This document shows, one piece after another, positions 1 to 5,386 of a stretch of DNA of 5,386 nucleotides. The notes beneath the pieces are model-generated. The model was not told the origin of the DNA, did not search any database, and worked only from the letters and a program-made list of their open reading frames with translations. The stretch spans positions 1 to 5,386 of the forward strand of contig LUYY01000131.1 of assembly GCA_001603415.1 (NCBI GenBank), in the 5' to 3' direction. The first letter of the stretch is position 1; every line of letters starts with the position of its first letter. The translations under genes were made by a program, and so were the position numbers. The stretch comes from Bacteroidales bacterium Bact_07. GTDB taxonomy: Bacteria; Bacteroidota; Bacteroidia; Bacteroidales; Tenuifilaceae.

Positions 1-34
1 TTATTTCCTCATAGGTTAGGTTTTAAGGTTTGCT

Positions 35-42
35 CAAATCTA
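35..42 (-). promoter_or_regulatory. Possible Bacteroidota -7 promoter box firing leftward
   Basis: The minus strand reads TAGATTTG, an exact fit to the TAnnTTTG -7 consensus of Bacteroidota housekeeping promoters. No TTTG -33 element is seen at the expected distance upstream. Any gene it would drive lies beyond the left edge, so the call rests on the box alone and could be chance in A/T-rich DNA. Confidence 0.25.
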
Positions 43-56
43 TGGAATTTTTTTGT

Positions 57-76
57 AAGTTGGAATAAGTTGGAAA
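57..76 (+). repeat. Two-copy direct decamer repeat (AAGTTGGAAW)
   Basis: AAGTTGGAAT is followed immediately by AAGTTGGAAA, nine of ten bases identical. Each copy contains AAGTTGG, which loosely resembles the heptamer unit seen further right when that unit is read on the minus strand. It may be a decayed part of the same repeat family or simple slippage. It does not encode anything recognisable. Confidence 0.45.
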
Positions 77-146
77 TTGACTAACATTTTTAATGCAAAG
101 GGAAAACTTGGGATTCAGATGTGTGCTTGGGTTTGGTATAATAAGG

Positions 147-167
147 AAATTCCAAATTCCAAATTCA
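147..167. repeat. Heptamer tandem tract, AAATTCC x3 (last unit AAATTCA)
   Basis: Three head-to-tail 7-bp units are present, two identical and the third differing at its last base. Read on the minus strand the phase can be written as AATTTGG units. The 21-bp length equals that of a second heptamer tract at 192-212, 24 bp away, and the two share a loose ANTYWGG pattern on the minus strand. It resembles in style the heptameric short tandem repeats known from cyanobacterial intergenic DNA. That comparison concerns form only and does not imply homology. Confidence 0.6.
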
Positions 168-191
168 ATCCCGCGTAACTGGATTTTGCCC

Positions 192-212
192 CCTGAATCC
201 TGACTCCTGAAT
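192..212. repeat. Heptamer tandem tract, CCTGAAT / CCTGACT / CCTGAAT
   Basis: Three head-to-tail 7-bp units are present, with the middle copy changed at one base. The tract ends in a GAATTC palindrome at 209-214. On the minus strand the units read ATTCAGG, AGTCAGG, ATTCAGG. It sits about 37 bp past the stop codon of the transporter gene, so it would be in the 3' untranslated part of that transcript if transcription continues. Confidence 0.65.
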
Positions 213-248
213 TCAAACCTCAATATCTCTAACTTTTCCCCTTTTACT

Positions 249-1859
249 TTAGAACCCGCTTAGCGGAATAAATAATGTTGGTAGCAGCAGCAAGAATCCC
301 ACAATAATTAAAATTATCATTAAAGGCAAGAACCACCTAAACCACTTATTATATGGAATTCGAGCTATACTTAGAACTCCAACCATTACGCCCGACGTTG
401 GGGTAATCAGGTTTGTAAATCCGCCCCCCAACTGGTAAACCGTAACCGTTGTTTGACGACTAATACCAATTAAATCGGAAAACTGCGACATCAATGGAAT
501 GGTAAGAGCAGCCTTAGCCGAACCCGATGCAATAATTAGGTTCAACAGGTTGTAGAAAATGTACATAATGGCTATGGATGTTACCTTGCCGTAACCCATC
601 ATGGCTTCGGCAGAGTAGTTAAGCAGTGAGTCGATTATTTTTCCTTGTTCCAGTATTACAACTATTCCGCTTGCCAAACCAACTACAAGAGCAGCCGACA
701 TAATATCCTTTGCCCCAGCAATAAACGACCGGGCAAGATCGTTTGCATTTTTACCAAAGGCAATACCTGAAAGCAACCCCATTACAAGGAATAAAGTGGC
801 TATTTCCTTGATATACCATCCATACCCCATCACACCAACAATCAAGAACAAAATGGTAAACAGTAAAATGTTTACTATGAAAAGCTGAACCGAATGCCTT
901 AAGGCTAAGATCCCAACAATTATCCAAACAACCGTGGCAATTGGAATAATAGGAATTGAGATGGTGCTTTGCCCCACAACCAAATGGCTTACTGGGTAGT
1001 AGTAAGCAAATATGGCAAATACTACAGCCAAACCAATAAATGTAGCCCATGCCCTTTTCCCAGGCTTCGATTTGGTTCCATTTTCCTCATGGGCTGCCTT
1101 GTGACGCCAGTATTCATCAATCTCGTAAACAGGCGATAGCTTTGGGTTCTTTTTAATCCGGCGGGCATACCATAACACATAGCCAATGCCAATGGTGTTA
1201 ATAACCAACCAAATAATAAATCGGTACTCAATGCCCGAGAAAAGTTGAATTCCCGATAAGCCCTGAGCTATACCAATGGTAAACGGATTCAAGAGCGCAC
1301 TTGCAAAACCTAAACCTGCACCCAAAAAACAAAGACTAATGCCAACAATGGAATCGTAACCCATGCTAATGGCTAAGGGGACAAAAATTACTACAAAGGC
1401 AATGGTCTCCTCGCTCATGCCAATTACGGCTCCAAAAAAACTGAAGCAAATCATTATCAACGCGATAACCAGGTTATCGACACCAATAATTTTAAGCGGC
1501 TTAAACCGCTCAATACGTTTGGTAAAGTTCAGGAACGAAAGAATAGCAACATCAAGCGCCTTGCTCTCGTTGAGCAACCAGAATGCCCCACCAATCATCA
1601 GTATGTAAAAAATGATGTCGTAGGTTCGTTTCATCCCCTGAAAAATTGATGTAAACACTTGCCATGTTTGTGGCTGATTATCAACCTGATGAAATGAGCC
1701 GGGAACAATTACCTCTCTGTCGATTCCATTCACATTCTTTACCTCCCTGGCAAACTCACCTCCCGGCACAAACCACGTTAAAATGGCTGCAAATACTATA
1801 AGAGAAAAAATAATTACATAGGTATGCGGAAATTCGCGCTTTTTCTTTTCCTGTTCCAT
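249..1859 (-). CDS. YfcC-family (DcuC superfamily) membrane transporter
   Basis: This 536-residue polytopic inner-membrane protein is most likely a secondary transporter of the YfcC/ArcD-like branch of the DcuC superfamily. Members are annotated variously as C4-dicarboxylate carriers or basic amino acid antiporters, and the substrate cannot be read from the sequence. By eye about 12-14 hydrophobic segments are present, including roughly 12-32, 80-96, 127-145, 150-166, 170-190, 211-230, 271-288, 303-320, 325-345, 352-367, 388-403, 427-445 and 509-530. A charged loop lies at about 231-270. Family signatures seen are PHTYVIIF at 11-18, the VPGGEF turn at 31-36, NPFTIG at 191-196, SGSAKAALT at 445-453 and a GGGFTNLITPTSG re-entrant-type motif at 478-490. 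The length is slightly above the usual 460-510, and the gene appears intact. It follows the CBS gene by 61 bp in the same direction, so read-through is possible. Confidence 0.85.
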   Translation of the reverse strand: MEQEKKKREFPHTYVIIFSLIVFAAILTWFVPGGEFAREVKNVNGIDREVIVPGSFHQVDNQPQTWQVFTSIFQGMKRTYDIIFYILMIGGAFWLLNESKALDVAILSFLNFTKRIERFKPLKIIGVDNLVIALIMICFSFFGAVIGMSEETIAFVVIFVPLAISMGYDSIVGISLCFLGAGLGFASALLNPFTIGIAQGLSGIQLFSGIEYRFIIWLVINTIGIGYVLWYARRIKKNPKLSPVYEIDEYWRHKAAHEENGTKSKPGKRAWATFIGLAVVFAIFAYYYPVSHLVVGQSTISIPIIPIATVVWIIVGILALRHSVQLFIVNILLFTILFLIVGVMGYGWYIKEIATLFLVMGLLSGIAFGKNANDLARSFIAGAKDIMSAALVVGLASGIVVILEQGKIIDSLLNYSAEAMMGYGKVTSIAIMYIFYNLLNLIIASGSAKAALTIPLMSQFSDLIGISRQTTVTVYQLGGGFTNLITPTSGVMVGVLSIARIPYNKWFRWFLPLMIILIIVGFLLLLPTLFIPLSGF

Positions 1860-1890
1860 GGTAAATGCATTTTTTGATTTAATACGGTTT

Positions 1891-1898
1891 CAAAGGCA
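1891..1898 (-). promoter_or_regulatory. Weak possible -7 box for the transporter gene
   Basis: The minus strand reads TGCCTTTG, one mismatch from TAnnTTTG, 31 nt before the transporter ATG. A TTTTG lies about 17 nt further upstream at 1916-1920 and could serve as a -33 element, though this spacing looks slightly short. It is the only promoter-like signal in the 61-bp gap. Co-transcription from the CBS gene is an equally good reading. Confidence 0.2.
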
Positions 1899-1920
1899 TA
1901 AGCCCCTAATGGCAACAAAA

Positions 1921-2646
1921 CTAATGTTTAACTTTCAATTGCCCAATTATTGACGGGAAATCGCTTGGGGTTACAATTCCCACCAGCAAACTGTCGGATT
2001 TTCCATTTTGGGTAACCAAAGCCGCTTGTAAGTATGCACCATTCCGAACAGATTCATTGAAAAGGCCTATCAACGACACTATATCGGTATTCTCCGATAC
2101 AATGCAGTAATCGTCCTTGTCGGTATATTCTAAAAGTTGACTAACTAAAGTATTATCAATAATGCCGGAGCTATTTACCAACCATCGCGCAATGGTTTTG
2201 GCCGTAATTAAACCAACAATTTTACCGCTGTCCACAACCGGGCAACGCATAAAACCCTTTTCAGCAAATGTGGTTAACACCTCTTTAACCTTTGCATTGG
2301 GCGATACACTGTAAGGATTTAGTTTCATTACAGTTTTAACAACCGGTGGATTTTGCAGCAAGTTTTTGATATGAATTACTTCCTTCACCACATCGGAATG
2401 TGGTTCGGCTATAATGAAGTTTTGCCTACGCGTGTGAACAATGGCATTGCGGAGCTGTGAAAATTCTTTTAAATCGGATGCATAGTAGTTCACTACCTGG
2501 TTCAAGCCACGTGCCTTGCGCAGTAGTTCAGCAAAATTAGTTGTGTACTCATCTTTGCAAATCTCCTTAAGGCTTCGTTCTATCTCCGTAAAAACTTCGA
2601 GGAAGATTTCGGAATTGCGCTTACCAGCTAATTGTTCGTTTTGCAT
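1921..2646 (-). CDS. HEPN-like helical domain plus CBS-pair protein
   Basis: This 241-residue soluble protein has no signal peptide or membrane segment. Residues about 10-95 are a helical N-terminal domain containing LRNAIVH at 65-71, an R-N-x3-H arrangement like the RNxxxH (Rx4-6H) motif of HEPN domains. Residues about 100-155 form a first CBS motif (GFMRCPVVDSGKIVGLIT at 131-148) and about 165-238 a second (LLVGIVTPSDF at 220-230). CBS pairs bind adenine nucleotides and act as energy or second-messenger sensors. The same architecture occurs in many bacteria as uncharacterised CBS proteins. The ATG is the only Met before residue 107, and it overlaps the end of miaA by 19 bp, which suggests translational coupling. 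A GAAAGG lies only 2 nt before the ATG, too close for a normal ribosome-binding site. The CBS call is firm. The HEPN assignment and any nuclease activity are inference. Confidence 0.82.
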   Translation of the reverse strand: MQNEQLAGKRNSEIFLEVFTEIERSLKEICKDEYTTNFAELLRKARGLNQVVNYYASDLKEFSQLRNAIVHTRRQNFIIAEPHSDVVKEVIHIKNLLQNPPVVKTVMKLNPYSVSPNAKVKEVLTTFAEKGFMRCPVVDSGKIVGLITAKTIARWLVNSSGIIDNTLVSQLLEYTDKDDYCIVSENTDIVSLIGLFNESVRNGAYLQAALVTQNGKSDSLLVGIVTPSDFPSIIGQLKVKH

Positions 2647-3548
2647 AACCTTTCGATGTATTGAATTATTTCGCTCTGGCTATCGGGGTTAAACCACACT
2701 ATTTCTTTATCCCTCGACCACCATGTAAGTTGTCTTTTGGCATAACGACGTGTGTTTCGTTTAATTAACTCAATGGCCTGTTTAAGGGAAATTTCACCGT
2801 CGAGGTACTGAAATATCTCCTTGTATCCAACCGTATTAAGGGCGTTGAAGTTTCGGAAAGGAATAAGCCCCTTTACCTCCTCCACTAATCCCTGTTCAAT
2901 CATCCGGTCAACCCTTAGGTTTATACGCTCATAAAGTTCCTCGCGATGACGGGTTAAGCCAACTTTAATGGGTTTGAATGGACGCTCCTTTTTGGGCCCA
3001 GTAAGGAATGAACTATAGGTTCTGCCTGTTTGCAGGCAAACCTCCACTGCCTTCAAAACCCTTTGCGGGTTCTTTAAATCAACCTGATTGTAGTAGTCAG
3101 GGTCGAGTAACTTTAGCTGATGCCTTAACCCCTCGATGCCCTCGTTCTTTAACTGTTGGTGTAACGATTTTCGCAGCTCAGGGTCAGGTGTTGGAAAGTC
3201 GTCGATGCCTTTTAGCAGAGCTTCAATATAAAGCCCTGAACCTCCAACAAGTAATGCAAAATCATTTTTTATGTAGATTTCTCTTAGCAAATCAAGGGCT
3301 TCGAGTTCAAACATTCCGCAGCTGTATCGCTCAGTAATCGATTTGTGCCCAACAAGGTAATGCTGTGCTTGAGAGAGTTCCCAATCGGTGGGAAAGGCTG
3401 TCCCTATTCGCATTTCGCGGTAAAACTGTCGGGAATCGCACGAAACAATTGGTGAATTAAAATGTTTGGCCAACTTAAGGCTCAATTCCGTTTTTCCCAC
3501 ACCGGTTGGTCCCAAAAGAACAATCAGGTATTTATTGGGAACGGACAT
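2628..3548 (-). CDS. miaA: tRNA dimethylallyltransferase MiaA
   Basis: MiaA transfers a dimethylallyl group from DMAPP to N6 of A37 in tRNAs that read codons starting with U. This is the first step to i6A/ms2i6A and supports reading-frame fidelity. The 306-residue protein is full length for the family. The P-loop is GPTGVGKT at 13-20. It is followed by DSRQFY at 38-43 (D38 being the expected general base), VGGSGLY at 101-107, the NPQRVLKAVEV segment at 160-170, NTVGYKEI at 238-245 and the C-terminal TRRYAKRQLTWW at 266-277. No key residue is missing. The ATG places the P-loop at the usual distance from the N-terminus. It follows the 177-aa gene by 36 bp, with no -7 box in the gap, and overlaps the CBS gene by 19 bp, so it is probably the middle gene of a three-gene transcript. 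Confidence 0.97.
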   Translation of the reverse strand: MSVPNKYLIVLLGPTGVGKTELSLKLAKHFNSPIVSCDSRQFYREMRIGTAFPTDWELSQAQHYLVGHKSITERYSCGMFELEALDLLREIYIKNDFALLVGGSGLYIEALLKGIDDFPTPDPELRKSLHQQLKNEGIEGLRHQLKLLDPDYYNQVDLKNPQRVLKAVEVCLQTGRTYSSFLTGPKKERPFKPIKVGLTRHREELYERINLRVDRMIEQGLVEEVKGLIPFRNFNALNTVGYKEIFQYLDGEISLKQAIELIKRNTRRYAKRQLTWWSRDKEIVWFNPDSQSEIIQYIERLCKTNN

Positions 3549-3584
3549 TAATCAAATCGAGTTTAATAGATATAGTTTGATAAA

Positions 3585-4118
3585 CTACCACTCATCCTTA
3601 TCATCAAAACCCAAACTGCCTAGCTCATCATCATCGTTAAATTCATCGAAAAGTTCATCAATCTCATTGGGTTCTTCCATGGGGATATTCTCTTCAAAAG
3701 CAAAATCCTCAGCAAGCTGAATGGGTGCATCGCCAACCGATGCGGTACAAATAGGATACTTTACATCAGGATTGGGTTCTTGTATATCAATCAGTTCAAT
3801 GAAAAGGCTTCGGTCAGCAAAAATATCATAAACGTAAAGCAAGCGTTCCCTGCGATTGCTCATTAGCTCTTTAATCTTGACCCTATCCATAGGGATAGCA
3901 GCCATTTCGGTGTCGTTCTGCATGTCAATGAGTGTCAACTCCATACCCTTATTCCACTGCTCATCGGCAAGAAAGAACGATGCCAATTGCCCGGGGTCAA
4001 AGCCCAAATTTTCCTGAATAGCCTTATGGAATGTCAAAAACGTGCTTTCGGAATCTACCTCAAAATCGCGCAGGAACAGCTCATCTTCGTCCGATAACAT
4101 TCTAAACTTGTAAATCAT
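3585..4118 (-). CDS. TnpR-like passenger / pRiA4b ORF-3-type protein, acidic tail
   Basis: This 177-residue cytoplasmic protein looks like the family named after plasmid pRiA4b ORF-3 and the IS1096 'TnpR' passenger. In Bacteroidota it is a chromosomal gene of unknown function, not a marker of an active transposon. Visible features are an N-terminal MIYKFRMLSDEDELFLRDFE strand-rich start, TFLTFHKAIQENLGF at 26-40, the LLYVYDIF segment at 93-100 (where family members often read YDFGD) and a CTASVGDAP motif at 124-132. Residues 137-177 form a strongly acidic tail, with 19 Asp/Glu and one Lys, ending in DDKDEW. The family assignment comes from memory of these motifs and is moderately secure. No catalytic role is evident. 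It lies 36 bp upstream of miaA and has its own -7 box, so it probably leads that transcript. No transposase or inverted repeats flank it. Confidence 0.72.
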   Translation of the reverse strand: MIYKFRMLSDEDELFLRDFEVDSESTFLTFHKAIQENLGFDPGQLASFFLADEQWNKGMELTLIDMQNDTEMAAIPMDRVKIKELMSNRRERLLYVYDIFADRSLFIELIDIQEPNPDVKYPICTASVGDAPIQLAEDFAFEENIPMEEPNEIDELFDEFNDDDELGSLGFDDKDEW

Positions 4119-4137
4119 ATCAGGTAGTTTATTAATA

Positions 4138-4145
4138 CAAAAATA
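4138..4145 (-). promoter_or_regulatory. Putative -7 box for the passenger-domain gene and miaA cluster
   Basis: The minus strand reads TATTTTTG, an exact TAnnTTTG match, 19 nt before the ATG of the 177-aa gene. No TTTG -33 element is found at the proper distance, and the nearest CAA-type candidates are too near or too far. The position matches that of the other two boxes called near starts in this window, which would give a short 5' leader of roughly 10-15 nt. Confidence 0.45.
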
Positions 4146-4188
4146 GCATCAATATTGAACTTTTCTATTTTTTTGAGCAAAAAACCAC

Positions 4189-5229
4189 TCATTTCAACCT
4201 TCCTAAAAAATCAATGGTATCAATCCCATCGGAATAGTCGTATAACTTAGGTTTTTGAGTATTGCCAAATTTGACTCTTCGACTATGGTCAATATTGGCT
4301 TTTGTGGCCACACATTGAATTTTTGAATCGTTTATGTTGATATAATCAATGGCTGAACTTAAACTTGCATACTCCTGATAGTTAACCGTGGCAACCTGAG
4401 CATCGATATTCTCATTTGGCACTATTAGTGCAAAACCCGTATCCAGGTGTGGCGCTTGGTTCATTATCAGTATGGTTCGGTTATACTCATAATTATTGGC
4501 ATATCTATGGTGATTTATTAGATGACTCCAATTCGTCATGTTCTCAATCAAACTATTAAAGCAATAACCTTCAGGGACAAGTAATTTCGAAACATTTCTG
4601 CATCCCAACCCAAAGTAGGAAAAAATATCGTCGGCAAGTAAAGTTAGTTCTTCACTTGTTTCATTACCAGTTAGTAAGGCTATGCCATTCCTATGTCCCC
4701 TTATCAGCGAAGGATGGTTACGGAAGTAAAAGTCGAAGTAGCGCACTGAACTATCGCTACCTGTGGCAATAACTGCATCGAAACCCTTTATTGGGCCTTC
4801 GGCAATCTGAATGCAATCGGCAAAAGCAGATTCAAGGTCAACCAACATTTTGGCAACAGCGCTCATTAATCCGCCATCTTTCGACGATAGCTTAATGTTT
4901 ATTTTATGGCCTGTAATGAGAACACAAAGAAAATCGTGAAACCCCACAAGGGGAATATTCCCGGCCATAACCACCCCAACCGTTTTTGCCGTTGGCGGGG
5001 TAAAATATTTTTCGGGGTAAGCTTTAATCCAACTCTCCAGTTCAAGGGTTTGAAGCCACTCACTGGCAATTGCATCAGCCGCATTAACCACATTTTCAGG
5101 GGTAAACCAAGGATTTACATGTTGTGCATTAACAACAGCATGCCCCAACGGATGGTTTGGATCACGAACTGCAATGGACAATTGTTGCCCAAGTTTACTA
5201 AAGGCGTTAATCCTTTTGCCTAAATCCAT
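4189..5229 (-). CDS. LuxC-type acyl-CoA reductase (ALDH superfamily)
   Basis: This 346-residue soluble protein resembles the LuxC-like acyl-CoA reductases, which reduce an activated acyl group to an aldehyde with NAD(P)H through an acyl-cysteine intermediate. VGVVMAGNIPLVGFHDFL at 84-101 is the nucleotide-binding region typical of the family. FGLGCRNVSKLLVPEGY at 206-222 carries the probable nucleophile Cys210, and YNRTILIMN at 249-257 is also conserved. It is shorter than bioluminescence LuxC (about 480 residues) but agrees with the Bacteroidota orthologues, which are widespread, non-luminous and of unknown substrate. No luxD/luxE partner is present. The ferredoxin and serC genes I recall beside such genes in relatives are not within this window. 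The ATG is supported by a -7 box 21 nt upstream. It is 70 bp upstream of the next gene, which has its own box. Confidence 0.85.
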   Translation of the reverse strand: MDLGKRINAFSKLGQQLSIAVRDPNHPLGHAVVNAQHVNPWFTPENVVNAADAIASEWLQTLELESWIKAYPEKYFTPPTAKTVGVVMAGNIPLVGFHDFLCVLITGHKINIKLSSKDGGLMSAVAKMLVDLESAFADCIQIAEGPIKGFDAVIATGSDSSVRYFDFYFRNHPSLIRGHRNGIALLTGNETSEELTLLADDIFSYFGLGCRNVSKLLVPEGYCFNSLIENMTNWSHLINHHRYANNYEYNRTILIMNQAPHLDTGFALIVPNENIDAQVATVNYQEYASLSSAIDYININDSKIQCVATKANIDHSRRVKFGNTQKPKLYDYSDGIDTIDFLGRLK

Positions 5230-5250
5230 GTCGAATAGTTATTGAACTTG

Positions 5251-5258
5251 CAAACCTA
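5251..5258 (-). promoter_or_regulatory. Putative -7 box for the acyl-CoA reductase gene
   Basis: The minus strand reads TAGGTTTG, an exact TAnnTTTG match, ending 21 nt before the acyl-CoA reductase ATG. The upstream 20-25 nt lack a TTTG -33 element. It faces a second box on the plus strand at 5324-5331, so the 124-bp gap between the two genes appears to hold back-to-back promoters. Confidence 0.5.
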
Positions 5259-5323
5259 ATCGTTTTTTTAGTTCGATTTGTATGATTTAGCTTTTAGTAA
5301 ATGAAAAAGTGTAAACTTAGACC

Positions 5324-5331
5324 TAAATTTG
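5324..5331 (+). promoter_or_regulatory. Putative -7 box for the rightward gene
   Basis: The plus strand reads TAAATTTG, an exact TAnnTTTG match, 22 nt before the ATG at 5354. No good -33 TTTG lies 19-21 nt upstream. The surrounding sequence is very A/T-rich, which raises the odds of a chance match. The distance to the start codon matches the other boxes in the window. Confidence 0.42.
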
Positions 5332-5353
5332 AATTTAAATTAAAAGCAAACGC

Positions 5354-5386
5354 ATGAAACGAATCTTAACCCTGTACGGCGAAATT
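5354..5386 (+). CDS. 5' end of an unidentified rightward gene (truncated by window)
   Basis: An ATG at 5354 opens a frame translating to MKRILTLYGEI and running off the right edge after 11 codons. Support for a real start comes from the in-frame TAA at 5336-5338 just upstream, the -7 box 22 nt away, the A-rich leader and the divergent layout. Eleven residues are too few to name a family. The basic start followed by an amphipathic stretch would fit, for example, the N-terminus of an ABC-type permease, but that is only a guess. Confidence 0.5.
   Translation, partial: MKRILTLYGEI

Larger units (their letters stand above)
1..248. other. Non-coding, repeat-bearing intergenic region
   Basis: This A/T-rich stretch lies downstream of the transporter gene and reaches the left edge. 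I see no credible gene in it. One minus-strand reading frame of 66 codons spans 23-223, but its translation follows the repeats and matches no family I know. The region holds a duplicated decamer, two three-unit heptamer tracts and one possible -7 box that would fire leftward off the window. No clear hairpin followed by a T-run is visible to end the transporter transcript. At the extreme left, a minus-strand ATG at 10-12 meets a stop after three codons, so no gene start is visible there. Confidence 0.6.

Noticed and set aside
23..223. A 66-codon minus-strand open frame in the left intergenic region
   Set aside because: Its sequence is dictated by the heptamer and decamer repeats, it matches no family I recognise, and it has no -7 box upstream. 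It is probably spurious.
256..266. CCGCTTAGCGG near-palindrome at the end of the transporter gene
   Set aside because: It lies inside the coding sequence (codons for the final PLSG), its loop is only 1-3 nt, and no T-run follows on the minus strand.
1894..1909. Short hairpin AGGGGC-TTAT-GCCTTT on the minus strand after the CBS gene
   Set aside because: It has only three Watson-Crick G/C pairs plus G-U pairs, and just a short T-run. The same bases also form the weak -7 candidate, so a terminator call is not supported.
3008..3337. A 109-codon plus-strand open frame
   Set aside because: It lies wholly inside miaA on the opposite strand, where every MiaA motif is intact. Its translation has no recognisable domain.
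3573..3587. Small inverted repeat TAGTTT-GAT-AAACTA at the stop codon of the 177-aa gene
   Set aside because: The six A/T-rich pairs with a 3-nt loop would be unstable, no T-run follows, and terminating there would cut off miaA, which lacks its own promoter.
3466..3720. A plus-strand open frame with a serine-rich stretch
   Set aside because: The serine run is the antisense reading of the Asp/Glu-rich tail of the 177-aa protein and the start of miaA, not a real low-complexity protein.
3585..4118. Reading the TnpR-like gene as evidence of an insertion sequence or resolvase
   Set aside because: No transposase, terminal inverted repeats or target-site duplication is seen. The family name reflects cargo in one element, not recombinase activity.
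4165..4188. A-run/T-run inverted sequence after the acyl-CoA reductase gene, considered as a terminator
   Set aside because: The only pairing is a weak A/T stem (TTTTTT around GCTC) with no G/C support. It could be a poor bidirectional terminator but cannot be called with confidence.
4906..5223. A 105-codon plus-strand open frame opposite the acyl-CoA reductase
   Set aside because: It is antisense to a well-conserved coding region and has no family features.

Overview
The window looks like chromosomal DNA from a member of the Bacteroidota, probably an anaerobic or facultative Bacteroidales-type organism. Three things point there. None of the starts has a convincing Shine-Dalgarno sequence, and their leaders are A/T-rich. 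Three starts carry a Bacteroidota-type -7 box (TAnnTTTG) 19-22 nt upstream. The gene content also fits: a LuxC-type acyl-CoA reductase and a TnpR-like passenger-domain protein with an acidic tail beside miaA. The lineage call is an inference from these features; no ribosomal or other phylogenetic marker is present.

Layout from left to right. Bases 1-248 are non-coding and hold short degenerate tandem repeats: two three-unit heptamer tracts and a duplicated decamer. Bases 249-5229 carry five complete genes, all on the minus strand. In transcription order these are an acyl-CoA reductase (4189-5229), a 177-aa TnpR-like passenger-domain protein (3585-4118), miaA for tRNA dimethylallyltransferase (2628-3548), a helical/HEPN-like plus twin-CBS protein (1921-2646), and a YfcC-family membrane transporter (249-1859). 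Bases 5230-5353 form a divergent promoter region. At 5354 a plus-strand gene begins and runs off the right edge after 11 codons.

The most likely transcription units are acyl-CoA reductase with its own promoter, then the passenger-domain gene, miaA and the CBS gene together (36-bp gap, then a 19-bp overlap) from a -7 box at 4138-4145. The transporter either reads through from that unit or uses a weak promoter in the 61-bp gap. The miaA cluster is the only evident functional linkage: a tRNA-modifying enzyme translated in overlap with a protein that joins an RNxxxH-bearing helical domain to a CBS pair.

The window is mostly ordinary housekeeping or metabolic sequence. I see no CRISPR array, insertion sequence, prophage, structural RNA gene or clear defence system. 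The points most worth a second look are the possible HEPN motif in the CBS protein, the heptamer repeats, and the unexplained pairing of the acidic-tailed protein with miaA.
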